DNA of 8,531 nt, taken from contig JACDGB010000055.1 of the NCBI GenBank assembly GCA_013815485.1, forward strand, positions 1 through 8,531, in the 5' to 3' direction. A program made the translations under genes and the position numbers. Of this stretch, positions 1 to 6,504 are shown piece after piece. Within the stretch, counting starts at the first letter, position 1. Each line of letters opens with the position of its first letter. This DNA comes from Rubrobacter sp. Lineage in GTDB: Bacteria > Actinomycetota > Rubrobacteria > Rubrobacterales > Rubrobacteraceae. The notes beneath the pieces are model-generated. The model saw only the letters and a program-made list of their open reading frames with translations, did not search any database and was not told where the DNA came from.

Positions 1-108
1 ATCGCCTGTGAAGGCGCGCTCGGTGCCTTTCATGCGCGTCACGCGGTACTGCTCGGACGTTAGCTGATCCTGCCATTCCTCTTCTGTTTTCTGTATTTTC
101 TGAGTCAT
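1..108 (-). CDS. msrB: Peptide-methionine (R)-S-oxide reductase MsrB, N-terminal fragment cut by window edge
   Basis: The 36 codons from the ATG at 108 to the window edge are in frame without a stop. They match the usual MsrB beginning: a Trp (W12), a Leu-Thr stretch, then 'QYRVTR' (20-25) and 'GTERAFTG' (28-35). MsrB reduces the R-sulfoxide of protein methionine using thioredoxin. Its catalytic Cys and zinc Cys pairs lie further on, outside the window, so activity cannot be judged here. The gene starts 30 nt after the aminotransferase stop on the same strand, suggesting co-transcription. The ribosome site is weak (AGGG only a base or so before the ATG). Family identity rests on the N-terminal motif only, but that motif is distinctive. 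Confidence 0.82.
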   Translation of the reverse strand, partial: MTQKIQKTEEEWQDQLTSEQYRVTRMKGTERAFTGD

Positions 109-138
109 GCCCTGGATTTTACCACCCCGATGGCGAGC

Positions 139-1230
139 CTAGATCAGGCTCGCCAGCCGCCGAACGCCTTCGTCTATTTGTTCCGTGCTGACGGCGCAGA
201 ACGGCAGCCGCACGAAGCGGTCGCCCACCGAAGGCTCGCCGTCGTCGGGGTCTGCGAAGAACGCCGAGCCGGGCGTCAACACGAGCCCGATGTCTTTGGC
301 CCGGCCAACGAGGTTCTCCGTGTTCGCGCCTTCCGGCAACATCACGCTCACGAAGAAGCCGCCATCCGGGATGAATGCCCGTGCTTCCGGCAGCTCGCGG
401 CGCACGGCCCCGGACATCGCCTCCCAACGGGGCCGGTACAACTCCTTGAGACGCTCGATGTTCGGGGCGAGCCAGCCCCGCTTCAGGTACTCGGCCACCG
501 CCGCCTGCGTCGGCAACACGGGAGAAAGGTACGTGTTCTCCCCGAGAGTGGTAACGTCCCGGATCAACCCGGAAGGCGCGAGCATGAACCCGACCCGGAT
601 GCCGGGGCTGAGGAGCTTGCTGAAAGAGCTCATGGTAATGACGTGTGATGAATCAATCTCCCGCAGCATCGGCAAGTCCTCGCCCCGGTAGCGCAGCTTC
701 CGGTACGGGATGTCTTCGATCACCCAAAACCCATACTCGTCCGCAAGCTCTACGATACGACGACGCTTCTCCAGCGAGAGCGTCGCCCCCGCCGGGTTCT
801 GGAAGTCCGGTACGAGGTAAAGGAAGGCCGGAACCTCCCGAGAAAGCGCGGCCTCCAGACGCTCGACGCTTATGCCGTCCTCTTCGAGTGGGATACCGAT
901 GGTTCGGGCTCCACGTCTGCGGAACGTGGAGATCGCCCGGTCGTAGCTCGGCTGCTCCGTGAACACCACGGCGCCATCCCGGACCAGGCGCGCCGAGACG
1001 AGGTCCTGCAACTGCAAAGAACCGTTGCCGACCAGAATTTCATCTTCGGAGACACCGTACTCCCGCGCAAGCTCCTCGCGCAGCGGCGCGTAGCCAGGCT
1101 GCTGACCGTACTGCAACACGACTGCCGTGTCGTTCCGGATAGCCGCGTCGAAGCACTCACTCAGCTCCTCCGCCGGGAACGCCTCGGGCGGCGGGACGCC
1201 GCGAGTGAATACTATCTTTCCGTCCATCAT
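139..1230 (-). CDS. PLP-dependent aminotransferase, class I/II fold (LysN/MocR-type catalytic domain)
   Basis: A 363-residue cytosolic fold-type I aminotransferase. Visible landmarks: 'PLREELAREYGVS' near 49-61, 'GNGSLQLQDL' near 68-77, 'DFQNPAG' near 142-148 (Asn near the PLP ring), 'EDIPYRKLRY' near 172-181 (Asp for the pyridine nitrogen), 'SSFSKLLSPGIRVG' near 201-214 with the Schiff-base Lys at about 205, and a C-terminal 'RFVRLPF' whose Arg would bind the substrate carboxylate. This is the catalytic part of the MocR/2-aminoadipate aminotransferase group, but no N-terminal GntR-type HTH is present, so it is an enzyme rather than a regulator. The substrate cannot be read from sequence; 2-aminoadipate or branched or aromatic amino acids are options. 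The frame can be extended to a TTG at 1254, but a GGAGGG at 1236-1241 sits 5 nt before the ATG at 1230 and 8 nt before another at 1227, which decides the start. It follows dnaE by 84 nt and precedes msrB. Confidence 0.88.
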   Translation of the reverse strand: MMDGKIVFTRGVPPPEAFPAEELSECFDAAIRNDTAVVLQYGQQPGYAPLREELAREYGVSEDEILVGNGSLQLQDLVSARLVRDGAVVFTEQPSYDRAISTFRRRGARTIGIPLEEDGISVERLEAALSREVPAFLYLVPDFQNPAGATLSLEKRRRIVELADEYGFWVIEDIPYRKLRYRGEDLPMLREIDSSHVITMSSFSKLLSPGIRVGFMLAPSGLIRDVTTLGENTYLSPVLPTQAAVAEYLKRGWLAPNIERLKELYRPRWEAMSGAVRRELPEARAFIPDGGFFVSVMLPEGANTENLVGRAKDIGLVLTPGSAFFADPDDGEPSVGDRFVRLPFCAVSTEQIDEGVRRLASLI

Positions 1231-1314
1231 TACGACCCTCCGTTCGTTCAGCAAAGAGCGCCCATCTTCGCCCGAAGCGCCGCCGAACGCAACCCTTTCA
1301 CCCCGGCGGTGGAA

Positions 1315-4300
1315 CTACGAGACCTGCTCCATCTCCGGCTCCGCCAACGGCGAGTCCGGTGCCACCCGGGACGTGTACGAGATACATCTGGAACCGAGGA
1401 TCTGCTTCAGCTCCGCATGAAAGTCAGAGGAATCCTCGACCGCGAAGATCCTCTCTTCCAACGCGCTGTTCCCGGAGAACAAGAACACGGGACTCTCCCC
1501 CGGATACCGGGCAAGCAAGCCAAAGGCCCGAGATGCTTCCTCGCGCTGGAGGCCGACGAAAACCGAAGCATCCAGATAGATGGGATCAGGCCCCGGCTCC
1601 AAGTGCAGCTCCTCCATCTCAAGCGCCACGATGCGCGGGATGCCTTCCTTGCGCTCCACCCGTCCCTTGACCTTGAGCACCGCGTCCTCGCGCACGCACT
1701 CCGCGCAGCTCGAATACACCCTGGGAAACACTATGACCTCGGCCAGACCCCGTGTGTCGTCGAGCTGGAGCATCGCCATGTTGTCGCCCTTGCGCGTGGT
1801 ATTGACGCGCACGCTCGTCGCAAGCCCCCCGACCCACACCACTGCCCCGTCGCGGCAGCCGTCGAGGTCGGAGACGGTCGTGTTGACGTGCTTGCCCAGC
1901 TTGTGGAGGACGGGGCGCAGCGGATGATCGGAGACGAAGAGGCCAAGAGCCTCCTTCTCCCACTCCAGCCTCTCGCGGCGGTCGTCTTCCAGGTTCGGTA
2001 TCTCCGGTTTCGGTGGCGCTATCTCCTCCGCCGCGAACATCGAGAACTGGTCGTCGTTGGCGTCCTTGAGGCTTCGGGCCGCGCGTTCGACGGCCTTGGC
2101 GTGGACCGAGATCATGGCCGCGCGCGAAGTCCCGGAGAAGTCGAAAGCCCCGCATTTGATGAGAGATTCTATCGTCCGCTTGTTGTAAGTCTTCGAATCA
2201 ACCCGCTCGCAGAAATCGAAGACATCAGTGAAGGAACCATCTTCCTCCCTGGCGGCGATGATCGCCTCGACCGTATTCTCCCCGACGTTCTTGACCGCCG
2301 AGAGCCCGAAGCGGATGGTGTCTCCCACCACGGTGAAGCGTCTGCCCGACTCGTTCACATCAGGCGGCATCACCTCTATCTTCATCGCCCGCGCCTCCGC
2401 CACGTACTGCGGCACCCGGTCTTTGGTATTCATGACGCTGCTCATCAGGGCCGCCATGTACGCCTGCGGATAATGGGCCTTGAGGTACGCCGTCTGGAAC
2501 GCCAGGAACGAGTAACAGGCCGAGTGACTCTTGTTGAACGAATAGCCCCCAGCCTTCTCCATCCAGTTCCATAGTTCTTCGGCGACGCGCGGCGCGACGG
2601 CGTTGTCGCGGCATCCATCCGTGAACTTATCCTTCAGCGGCGAGAGGAGCTTGACGTTCTTCTTGCCGATGGCCTTGCGGAGCGTATCGGCCTCGCCGGG
2701 GGTGAAGCCGCCGAGCAACTTGGAGATCTCCATGAGTTGTTCCTGATAGGCGGCGACGCCGTACGTCGGCTCCAGGATGGGTTTCAATCGCTCGTCGAGG
2801 TATTCGACGCTCTCGGGATCGTGCTTGCCCTTTTTGAAGGTTGGGATGTAGTCCATCGGGCCGGGGCGATAAAGGGCGTTCAGGGCCACGAGGTCGTCGA
2901 AGCGGTCGGGACGCACCTCCTGGAGCATCCGCTGCATACCGCTCGACTCGAACTGGAAGACCCCGAAAGTGTCGCCCCTGGCGAAAAGCCCGAGCGTCTT
3001 CGGGTCATCGAGGGGAATACCGGCTATGTCCAACTCCTCGCCCGTCGCCTCGCGGATGGTCGCCTGCGTCTCTTCGATCACATCGAGGTTCCTGAGCCCC
3101 AGGAAGTCCACCTTCAGCAACCCGAGCGCCTCCACATCACTCATCGGATGCTGGACCATCACGGAGTTCTCGTCCCGCGCTATGCGCTGGAGCGGCACAA
3201 TATCCGTCAATGGCTGCTCGGAGATCACCACCCCGGCGGCGTGGGTCCCTGCGTGACGGGCGAAGCCTTCTATCTCGAAGGCGTTATCGAGGACCTTCTT
3301 CCCGCCCTCGTTCCGTTGAACGAAATCCATGATGTCGCGGGCCGCCCCCGGATGCTTTTCTCCGGCGACGTAGAGACCGTCATCACCCGGTGTCAGTACG
3401 TCGCGCAGGGTGGTTCCGACCGGCTTATCCGGGATGAACTTGGCGAGCTTGTCGGTTTCGGAGTACGGGTACTGAAAGATACGACCGGAGTCCCGGATCG
3501 CGGCTTTCGCGCCAATCGTCCCGAACGTGATGATCTGGGCTACGTGTTCGTGCCCGCCGTACTTCTCGGTGACGTAGCGCATCACTTCGGCCCGCCCGGA
3601 GACGGAGAAATCTATGTCCACGTCCGGCATGCTGATGCGATCCGGATTCAAGAACCGCTCGAAGAGCAGCGAATATTGCAAGGGATCGAGGTCCGTGATC
3701 TCCAGTGCGTACGCGACGATGGAGCCAGCCGCCGATCCACGACCGGGGCCGACCGCGATCTTGCGTTGCTTCGCATACCTCACGAAGTCCCAAACGATCA
3801 GGAAGTAGTCCGCGAACCCCATGTTGCCAATGGTCTGAAGCTCGAAGTCAAGCCGACGTTGGATCTCGGGTTCTTTTGCCCGCGAACCGTACCGGTTTTT
3901 CAATCCCTCCTCGCACCGCTCCCGCAGATACGCATCTGCCGTGTACCCCTGCGGCTTCGGGAAGTTCGGCAACCTCGTCTTGCCAAGCTCCATCCCGATA
4001 TCCTCGACGCTCTCGACGACCTTGAGGGTGTTCTCCAGAGCCTCGGGATGATCGGGGAAGATACGGGCCATCTCCTCGACGTCCTTGACGTAGAACTCTT
4101 CGCCGAAGAACTTCATGCGGTTGGGGTCGCTCATGAACTTGCCCGTCCCGATGCACAGCAGCGCGTCGTGCATCCTGGCATCGGAGCGGGCGGTGTAGTG
4201 CGAGTCGTTGGTGGCGACGAGGTCAATGCCAGTCTCTTCGTGCAGCCGGATGATGCCCTCGTTCACTCGCCGCTGCTCGGGGATCCCGTGGTCCTGCATC

Positions 4301-4809
4301 TCCAGGTACACGGCGTCGAAGATCTCCGCATACTCGAGCAAACGCTCACGCGCCGCATCGGGCCGGCCTTCCAGTATCCGGGTCGGCACCTCGGCGGAGA
4401 GGCAGCCGGAGAGACAGATGATGCCCTTTCCGAGCTTTTTCAGCATCTCTATATCCACCCGAGGCTTGTAATAGAAGCCTTCGAGGAAACCGCAAGTGGA
4501 GAGCTTCATGAGGTTCTTGTAGCCTTCGGCGGTGCGCGCAAGGAGCGTGAGGTGATAGTACGGGGCGCGACTGCGGTCGTGACGATCCGCCGTCACATAC
4601 ACTTCGCAGCCCAGGAGGGGTTTTATGCCGGCGTTCGTTGCTTCTTTATAGAACTTTACTGCGCCGTACATCACGCCATGATCGGTGAGTGCGAGGCCCG
4701 GCATATTCTGGTCTTTGGCGAAGGAGATCAGGTCGCGGATCCGGCTCGCCCCATCGAGCATCGAGTACTCCGAATGGCAGTGCAGATGCGCGAATGGCGT
4801 GACCGTCAA
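1315..4809 (-). CDS. dnaE: DNA polymerase III alpha subunit (replicative DnaE)
   Basis: Catalytic subunit of the replicative polymerase, 1164 residues from the TTG at 4809. Domains in order: PHP domain (about 5-210), palm/thumb/fingers (about 260-800), tandem helix-hairpin-helix near 832-854, clamp-binding 'QFSMF' at 921-925 (QxxMF type, as in E. coli), OB fold about 988-1060, and a C-terminal tau-binding-like region. Palm Asp residues sit in 'PDVDIDF' (D398, D400) and 'KVDFLGL' (D568). Other landmarks are 'GPGRGSAAGS' and 'RPGPMDYIP'. All nine PHP metal ligands known from mycobacterial DnaE1 are present, so built-in 3'-5' proofreading is likely. Start choice: the TTG at 4809 (GGGGGAG just upstream) gives the normal family N-terminus, TVTPFAHLHCHSEYS. 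ATGs at 4875 and 4887 would add 22-26 Arg-rich residues unlike the family, and the 4887 ATG lies only about 8 nt after the predicted transcription start. Length and motifs are intact. Confidence 0.97.
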   Translation of the reverse strand: MTVTPFAHLHCHSEYSMLDGASRIRDLISFAKDQNMPGLALTDHGVMYGAVKFYKEATNAGIKPLLGCEVYVTADRHDRSRAPYYHLTLLARTAEGYKNLMKLSTCGFLEGFYYKPRVDIEMLKKLGKGIICLSGCLSAEVPTRILEGRPDAARERLLEYAEIFDAVYLEMQDHGIPEQRRVNEGIIRLHEETGIDLVATNDSHYTARSDARMHDALLCIGTGKFMSDPNRMKFFGEEFYVKDVEEMARIFPDHPEALENTLKVVESVEDIGMELGKTRLPNFPKPQGYTADAYLRERCEEGLKNRYGSRAKEPEIQRRLDFELQTIGNMGFADYFLIVWDFVRYAKQRKIAVGPGRGSAAGSIVAYALEITDLDPLQYSLLFERFLNPDRISMPDVDIDFSVSGRAEVMRYVTEKYGGHEHVAQIITFGTIGAKAAIRDSGRIFQYPYSETDKLAKFIPDKPVGTTLRDVLTPGDDGLYVAGEKHPGAARDIMDFVQRNEGGKKVLDNAFEIEGFARHAGTHAAGVVISEQPLTDIVPLQRIARDENSVMVQHPMSDVEALGLLKVDFLGLRNLDVIEETQATIREATGEELDIAGIPLDDPKTLGLFARGDTFGVFQFESSGMQRMLQEVRPDRFDDLVALNALYRPGPMDYIPTFKKGKHDPESVEYLDERLKPILEPTYGVAAYQEQLMEISKLLGGFTPGEADTLRKAIGKKNVKLLSPLKDKFTDGCRDNAVAPRVAEELWNWMEKAGGYSFNKSHSACYSFLAFQTAYLKAHYPQAYMAALMSSVMNTKDRVPQYVAEARAMKIEVMPPDVNESGRRFTVVGDTIRFGLSAVKNVGENTVEAIIAAREEDGSFTDVFDFCERVDSKTYNKRTIESLIKCGAFDFSGTSRAAMISVHAKAVERAARSLKDANDDQFSMFAAEEIAPPKPEIPNLEDDRRERLEWEKEALGLFVSDHPLRPVLHKLGKHVNTTVSDLDGCRDGAVVWVGGLATSVRVNTTRKGDNMAMLQLDDTRGLAEVIVFPRVYSSCAECVREDAVLKVKGRVERKEGIPRIVALEMEELHLEPGPDPIYLDASVFVGLQREEASRAFGLLARYPGESPVFLFSGNSALEERIFAVEDSSDFHAELKQILGSRCISYTSRVAPDSPLAEPEMEQVS

Positions 4810-4901
4810 GCTCTCCCCCAAATCTCTCACAGACTCCCAGCGACGCCTCAAAAGATGACGCCGCCAGTCGCCCATTCTCCCGTCCATCCCGGACGAAAGT
4901 C

Positions 4902-4931
4902 ACTATACGGGAAACGGGAGGATATTGTCCA
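4902..4931 (-). promoter_or_regulatory. Sigma-70-like promoter for dnaE
   Basis: Read on the minus strand, a TGGACA (4931-4926, five of six to TTGACA) is followed after 18 nt by TATAGT (4907-4902, five of six to TATAAT). Transcription would begin near 4895. This leaves about 86 nt of leader if translation begins at the TTG at 4809, or about 20 nt if it begins at the ATG at 4875. It is the best matching promoter in the window and sits directly upstream of dnaE. It is a consensus match only. Confidence 0.6.
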
Positions 4932-5059
4932 GGCTACCTGTACCAGAACTTGAGGTTCAATTTGCAGGACTTTTCAATGAGAACTTGTCAGAAAGAACTC
5001 CTGGACGGTCGGGGGATCAGCGGCGCGAAGCGGCGCATGATCCGGACGAAAACCAGAAT

Positions 5060-5104
5060 GCTGAAGTGCTGACTAGCTGAAGTGCTGACCGGCTATTGGC
5101 TATT
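5060..5104. repeat. Short direct repeats: 14-bp pair and 7-bp tandem pair
   Basis: Two perfect copies of gctgaagtgctgac lie at 5060-5073 and 5076-5089, separated by 'ta' (period 16). One base after them is a perfect tandem pair of ggctatt (5091-5097, 5098-5104). The last copy includes the stop codon of the membrane protein gene. The rest of the 212-nt spacer (4888-5099) holds the dnaE promoter and a ggatca/tgatcc dyad around two gcggcgc copies (about 5015-5044). There is no clear terminator with a U-run for the upstream gene. The repeats look like slippage-prone intergenic sequence, and a function is not evident. Confidence 0.7.
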
Positions 5105-5351
5105 CCTCCTCATCGCGCCAGAGGAGCCAATTGAGGGCTATCTGGGCGGAGAGGACGGCGAAGATGAGGGCGAAGGCGCCTTCGCGCAGGTGGTGGAGCC
5201 AGGCGGTGTAGACGACGAGCGCGGAGGAGACGGTGAGCGCGGCGAGGACGAAGAGGAGCGTGACGCCGAGGACGGCGGCCCGCGCAAGCCGCAAAGCGAG
5301 CCCTCCCGGCTCATCTCTTCCGCGCCCGGTATCCGCCGCTCTCGGGGACAC
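5100..5351 (-). CDS. Small two-helix membrane protein, unrecognised
   Basis: An 83-residue protein with a basic, hydrophilic N-terminus (about 1-22, Arg-rich), a first long hydrophobic helix about 25-52 and a second about 57-78, ending in an acidic 'RDEEE' tail. By the positive-inside rule the Arg-rich N-terminus is probably cytoplasmic, with both ends inside. No catalytic or binding motif is visible and I do not recognise the family. The GTG start at 5351 is supported by AGGA inside the end of fmdB with 6 nt spacing. The fmdB stop is only 2 nt away, so the two are almost certainly translated from one message. Being real is supported by this coupling and by the coherent hydrophobic pattern. 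Its role is unknown, perhaps a membrane partner of the FmdB-type protein. Confidence 0.72.
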   Translation of the reverse strand: MSPRAADTGRGRDEPGGLALRLARAAVLGVTLLFVLAALTVSSALVVYTAWLHHLREGAFALIFAVLSAQIALNWLLWRDEEE

Positions 5352-5353
5352 TT

Positions 5354-5683
5354 TCAGTCCTGCTTCTTCGCGGTCTTCTCGGAGGAGGCGCCGGATTCCT
5401 TGCCGCTTTTATCGGATGAGGCTTTGTCCGAGGAACCAGAGTCGCCGTTGCCCGAGGACTCGGACTTCTCGCTCTTCTCGGACTTCTCCATCTTTTCGGA
5501 GCGGCTGCCGTTCTTGTAGTCGGTGGAGTAGAAGCCGGAGCCCTTGAACGAGATGTTGACGGGGTGCATGACCTTCCTCACCGGCGCGCCGCATTCGATG
5601 CAGGCGGCTAGGGGATCTTCGGACATCTTCTGCATCACGTCGAAGAGATGTCCATTATCGCACTTGTACTCGTAGATCGGCAT
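5354..5683 (-). CDS. FmdB-type zinc-ribbon protein with Ser/Lys/Glu-rich tail
   Basis: A 109-residue protein beginning 'MPIYEYKCDNGHLFDV', the hallmark start of the FmdB/CxxC_CxxC_SSSS putative regulatory family. A second knuckle, 'CIECG' (C28, C31), and the family's 'GSGFYSTDY' (48-56) follow. The first knuckle here is C8-x3-H12 instead of the more usual CxxC, so zinc would be held by three Cys and one His. Residues about 60-109 are low-complexity, dominated by Ser, Lys, Glu, Gly and Asp with tandem 'SEK' units, and are probably disordered. Family function is poorly defined: FmdB was named from a formamidase operon, and a regulatory role is presumed, not shown. The ATG at 5683 is chosen over an upstream in-frame start at 5713 because GGGAGGG lies just before it and the family begins exactly there. 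It forms a unit with the downstream membrane protein. Confidence 0.9.
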   Translation of the reverse strand: MPIYEYKCDNGHLFDVMQKMSEDPLAACIECGAPVRKVMHPVNISFKGSGFYSTDYKNGSRSEKMEKSEKSEKSESSGNGDSGSSDKASSDKSGKESGASSEKTAKKQD

Positions 5684-5720
5684 CCACCCTCCCGGGAATA
5701 TAAAAGCTCGCAACCCGGAA

Positions 5721-5726
5721 ATTATA
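5721..5726 (-). promoter_or_regulatory. Perfect -10 hexamer upstream of fmdB-type gene
   Basis: On the minus strand a perfect TATAAT lies at 5726-5721 in the 66-nt gap before the FmdB-type gene. It predicts a transcription start near 5714 and a leader of about 30 nt ending in the strong GGGAGGG ribosome site. No good -35 is seen at 16-18 nt. A perfect TATAAT in a GC-rich genome inside the right gap is suggestive but not proof. Confidence 0.45.
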
Positions 5727-5749
5727 CAGCTTGAGACGCGGCCAGGGTA

Positions 5750-6031
5750 CTACTCCGGGCGTCTGTTCGGGTCGAGTTCCCCGGAACGGAACGCCTTCTG
5801 AAGCCGCTCGTGGGCGGCCTCGAGTAGTCTGGGGTTGCTCACGATGTCCTGTCTCTGGGACTCGGTGAGGTTTCTGCGGACGTACTCTTCCTGGACCACG
5901 TCCCGCAGGTGCCCATCCTCGTTCATGCGGTGGATGATGTACTCGAGAACTCGTCGCTCGCTCTCCGACTCCCCGGAACTGGCGAACAGCCGATCCCAAG
6001 AAGACCTCCGCTCCGCTTCGCCTTCGGGCAT
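5750..6031 (-). CDS. Hypothetical 93-residue charged helical protein
   Basis: A soluble protein rich in Glu and Arg and without Cys. It has no membrane segment or signal peptide. It looks largely helical, with amphipathic stretches about 24-52 ('ERRVLEYIIHRM', 'VVQEEYVRRN') and 56-85. The sequence 'DGHLRDVV' at about 39-46 and 'NPRLLEAAHERL' at about 66-77 are recognisable blocks, but I cannot assign a family. The ATG at 6031 is well supported by AGGAGAG a few bases upstream. It lies 75 nt after the HTH gene and 66 nt before the FmdB-type gene on the same strand. A weak -10-like TAAAAT (6073-6068) with no convincing -35 precedes it. The gene is believed real on the ribosome site and position; its function is unknown. 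Confidence 0.65.
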   Translation of the reverse strand: MPEGEAERRSSWDRLFASSGESESERRVLEYIIHRMNEDGHLRDVVQEEYVRRNLTESQRQDIVSNPRLLEAAHERLQKAFRSGELDPNRRPE

Positions 6032-6106
6032 CCCTCTCTCCTCTCGCTGGAAACCTTTCCTGCCTCTATTTTAGCCTCTCTCGGGGTTTTCAATTACGTG
6101 GATTTC

Positions 6107-6352
6107 TCACAGAGGGGTCGTCAGCCCCATCTCGACGGCGCGGGCGGCGGCGTGGGTACGGTCGGAGACTCCGAGCTTGGCGTAGATGTGTTGCGCGTGG
6201 AGCTTGGCCGTGCCGACGCTGAACTCGAATTTACGGGCGATCTGGGGGTTCGTATAACCTAGGGCCATGAGCCGAAGCACTTCGGCCTCCCGTGGCGTCA
6301 GGGACCGGAGACGCCCTTCGGAGAGCCTGCGCCGGATGAACGTCGCGGGCAT
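6107..6352 (-). CDS. Small LuxR/GerE-type helix-turn-helix DNA-binding protein
   Basis: An 81-residue protein that is almost entirely a GerE-type HTH. 'LTPREAEVLRLMALGY' at 18-33 is the classic first helix, 'NPQIARKF' at 35-42 the next, then the recognition region 'SVGTAKLHAQHIYAKLGV' at 45-62 and 'DRTHAAARAVEMGL' at 64-77. There is no receiver, PAS or autoinducer-binding domain, so any signal must come from elsewhere. The start is uncertain: the ATG at 6352 and an in-frame TTG at 6358 have no visible ribosome site, and an in-frame TGA lies directly before the TTG (6361-6359). It could be a stand-alone DNA-binding protein, or the C-terminal remnant of a larger regulator. It is divergent from the DUF59-amidohydrolase pair and could control it, which is inference from position. 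Confidence 0.8.
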   Translation of the reverse strand: MPATFIRRRLSEGRLRSLTPREAEVLRLMALGYTNPQIARKFEFSVGTAKLHAQHIYAKLGVSDRTHAAARAVEMGLTTPL

Positions 6353-6418
6353 ATTCAATCAGCGATGGGTCGCGCATCGCCGCGTCTCCGGCCGGCGTTG
6401 GAGATCCATCTTGCCTGG

Positions 6419-6447
6419 TTGCTCCTGATCTTCCATGCGGTTACCAT
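6419..6447 (+). promoter_or_regulatory. Weak candidate promoter for the DUF59-amidohydrolase pair
   Basis: TTGCTC (6419-6424) and TACCAT (6442-6447) are separated by 17 nt and would start transcription near 6454, about 50 nt before the ATG at 6505. The hexamers match consensus at only three and four positions. This is the best candidate I see in the divergent spacer 6353-6504, which holds nothing else apart from the dyad at 6433-6468 and a 25-codon minus-strand reading frame. Confidence 0.3.
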
Positions 6448-6468
6448 TCGGCAAGGGAAAGCATGGTA
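6433..6468. promoter_or_regulatory. Overlapping dyads, possible operator
   Basis: GCATGGTA at 6461-6468 is the reverse complement of TACCATGC. The left side contains both parts of this, CCATGC (6433-6438) and TACCAT (6442-6447). The inverted arms therefore flank or overlap the candidate promoter in the spacer between the HTH gene and the DUF59 gene. Each arm is only 6 bp, so chance is possible. Confidence 0.25.
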
Positions 6469-6504
6469 TTGGGTCCGCTTCTCGGACTCGGGGAAAGGAG
6501 GAGC

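Noticed and set aside
1231..1314. Possible terminator between dnaE and the aminotransferase
   Set aside because: Only a weak cttc/gaag stem with a 4-nt loop and a short CTCTTT was found, so read-through is more likely.
1309..2574. A 421-codon plus-strand reading frame opposite the 3' part of dnaE
   Set aside because: Antisense shadow with Arg/His-rich low-information translation and no family motif.
2737..4953. A 738-codon plus-strand reading frame opposite dnaE
   Set aside because: It lies wholly antisense to a motif-complete dnaE. Long antisense frames are expected in GC-rich genes, its translation shows no recognisable domain, and it has no credible start signal.
5015..5044. ggatca/tgatcc dyad as terminator for the membrane protein gene
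   Set aside because: The arms are only 6 bp, the interior consists of direct rather than inverted gcggcgc copies, and no U-run follows.
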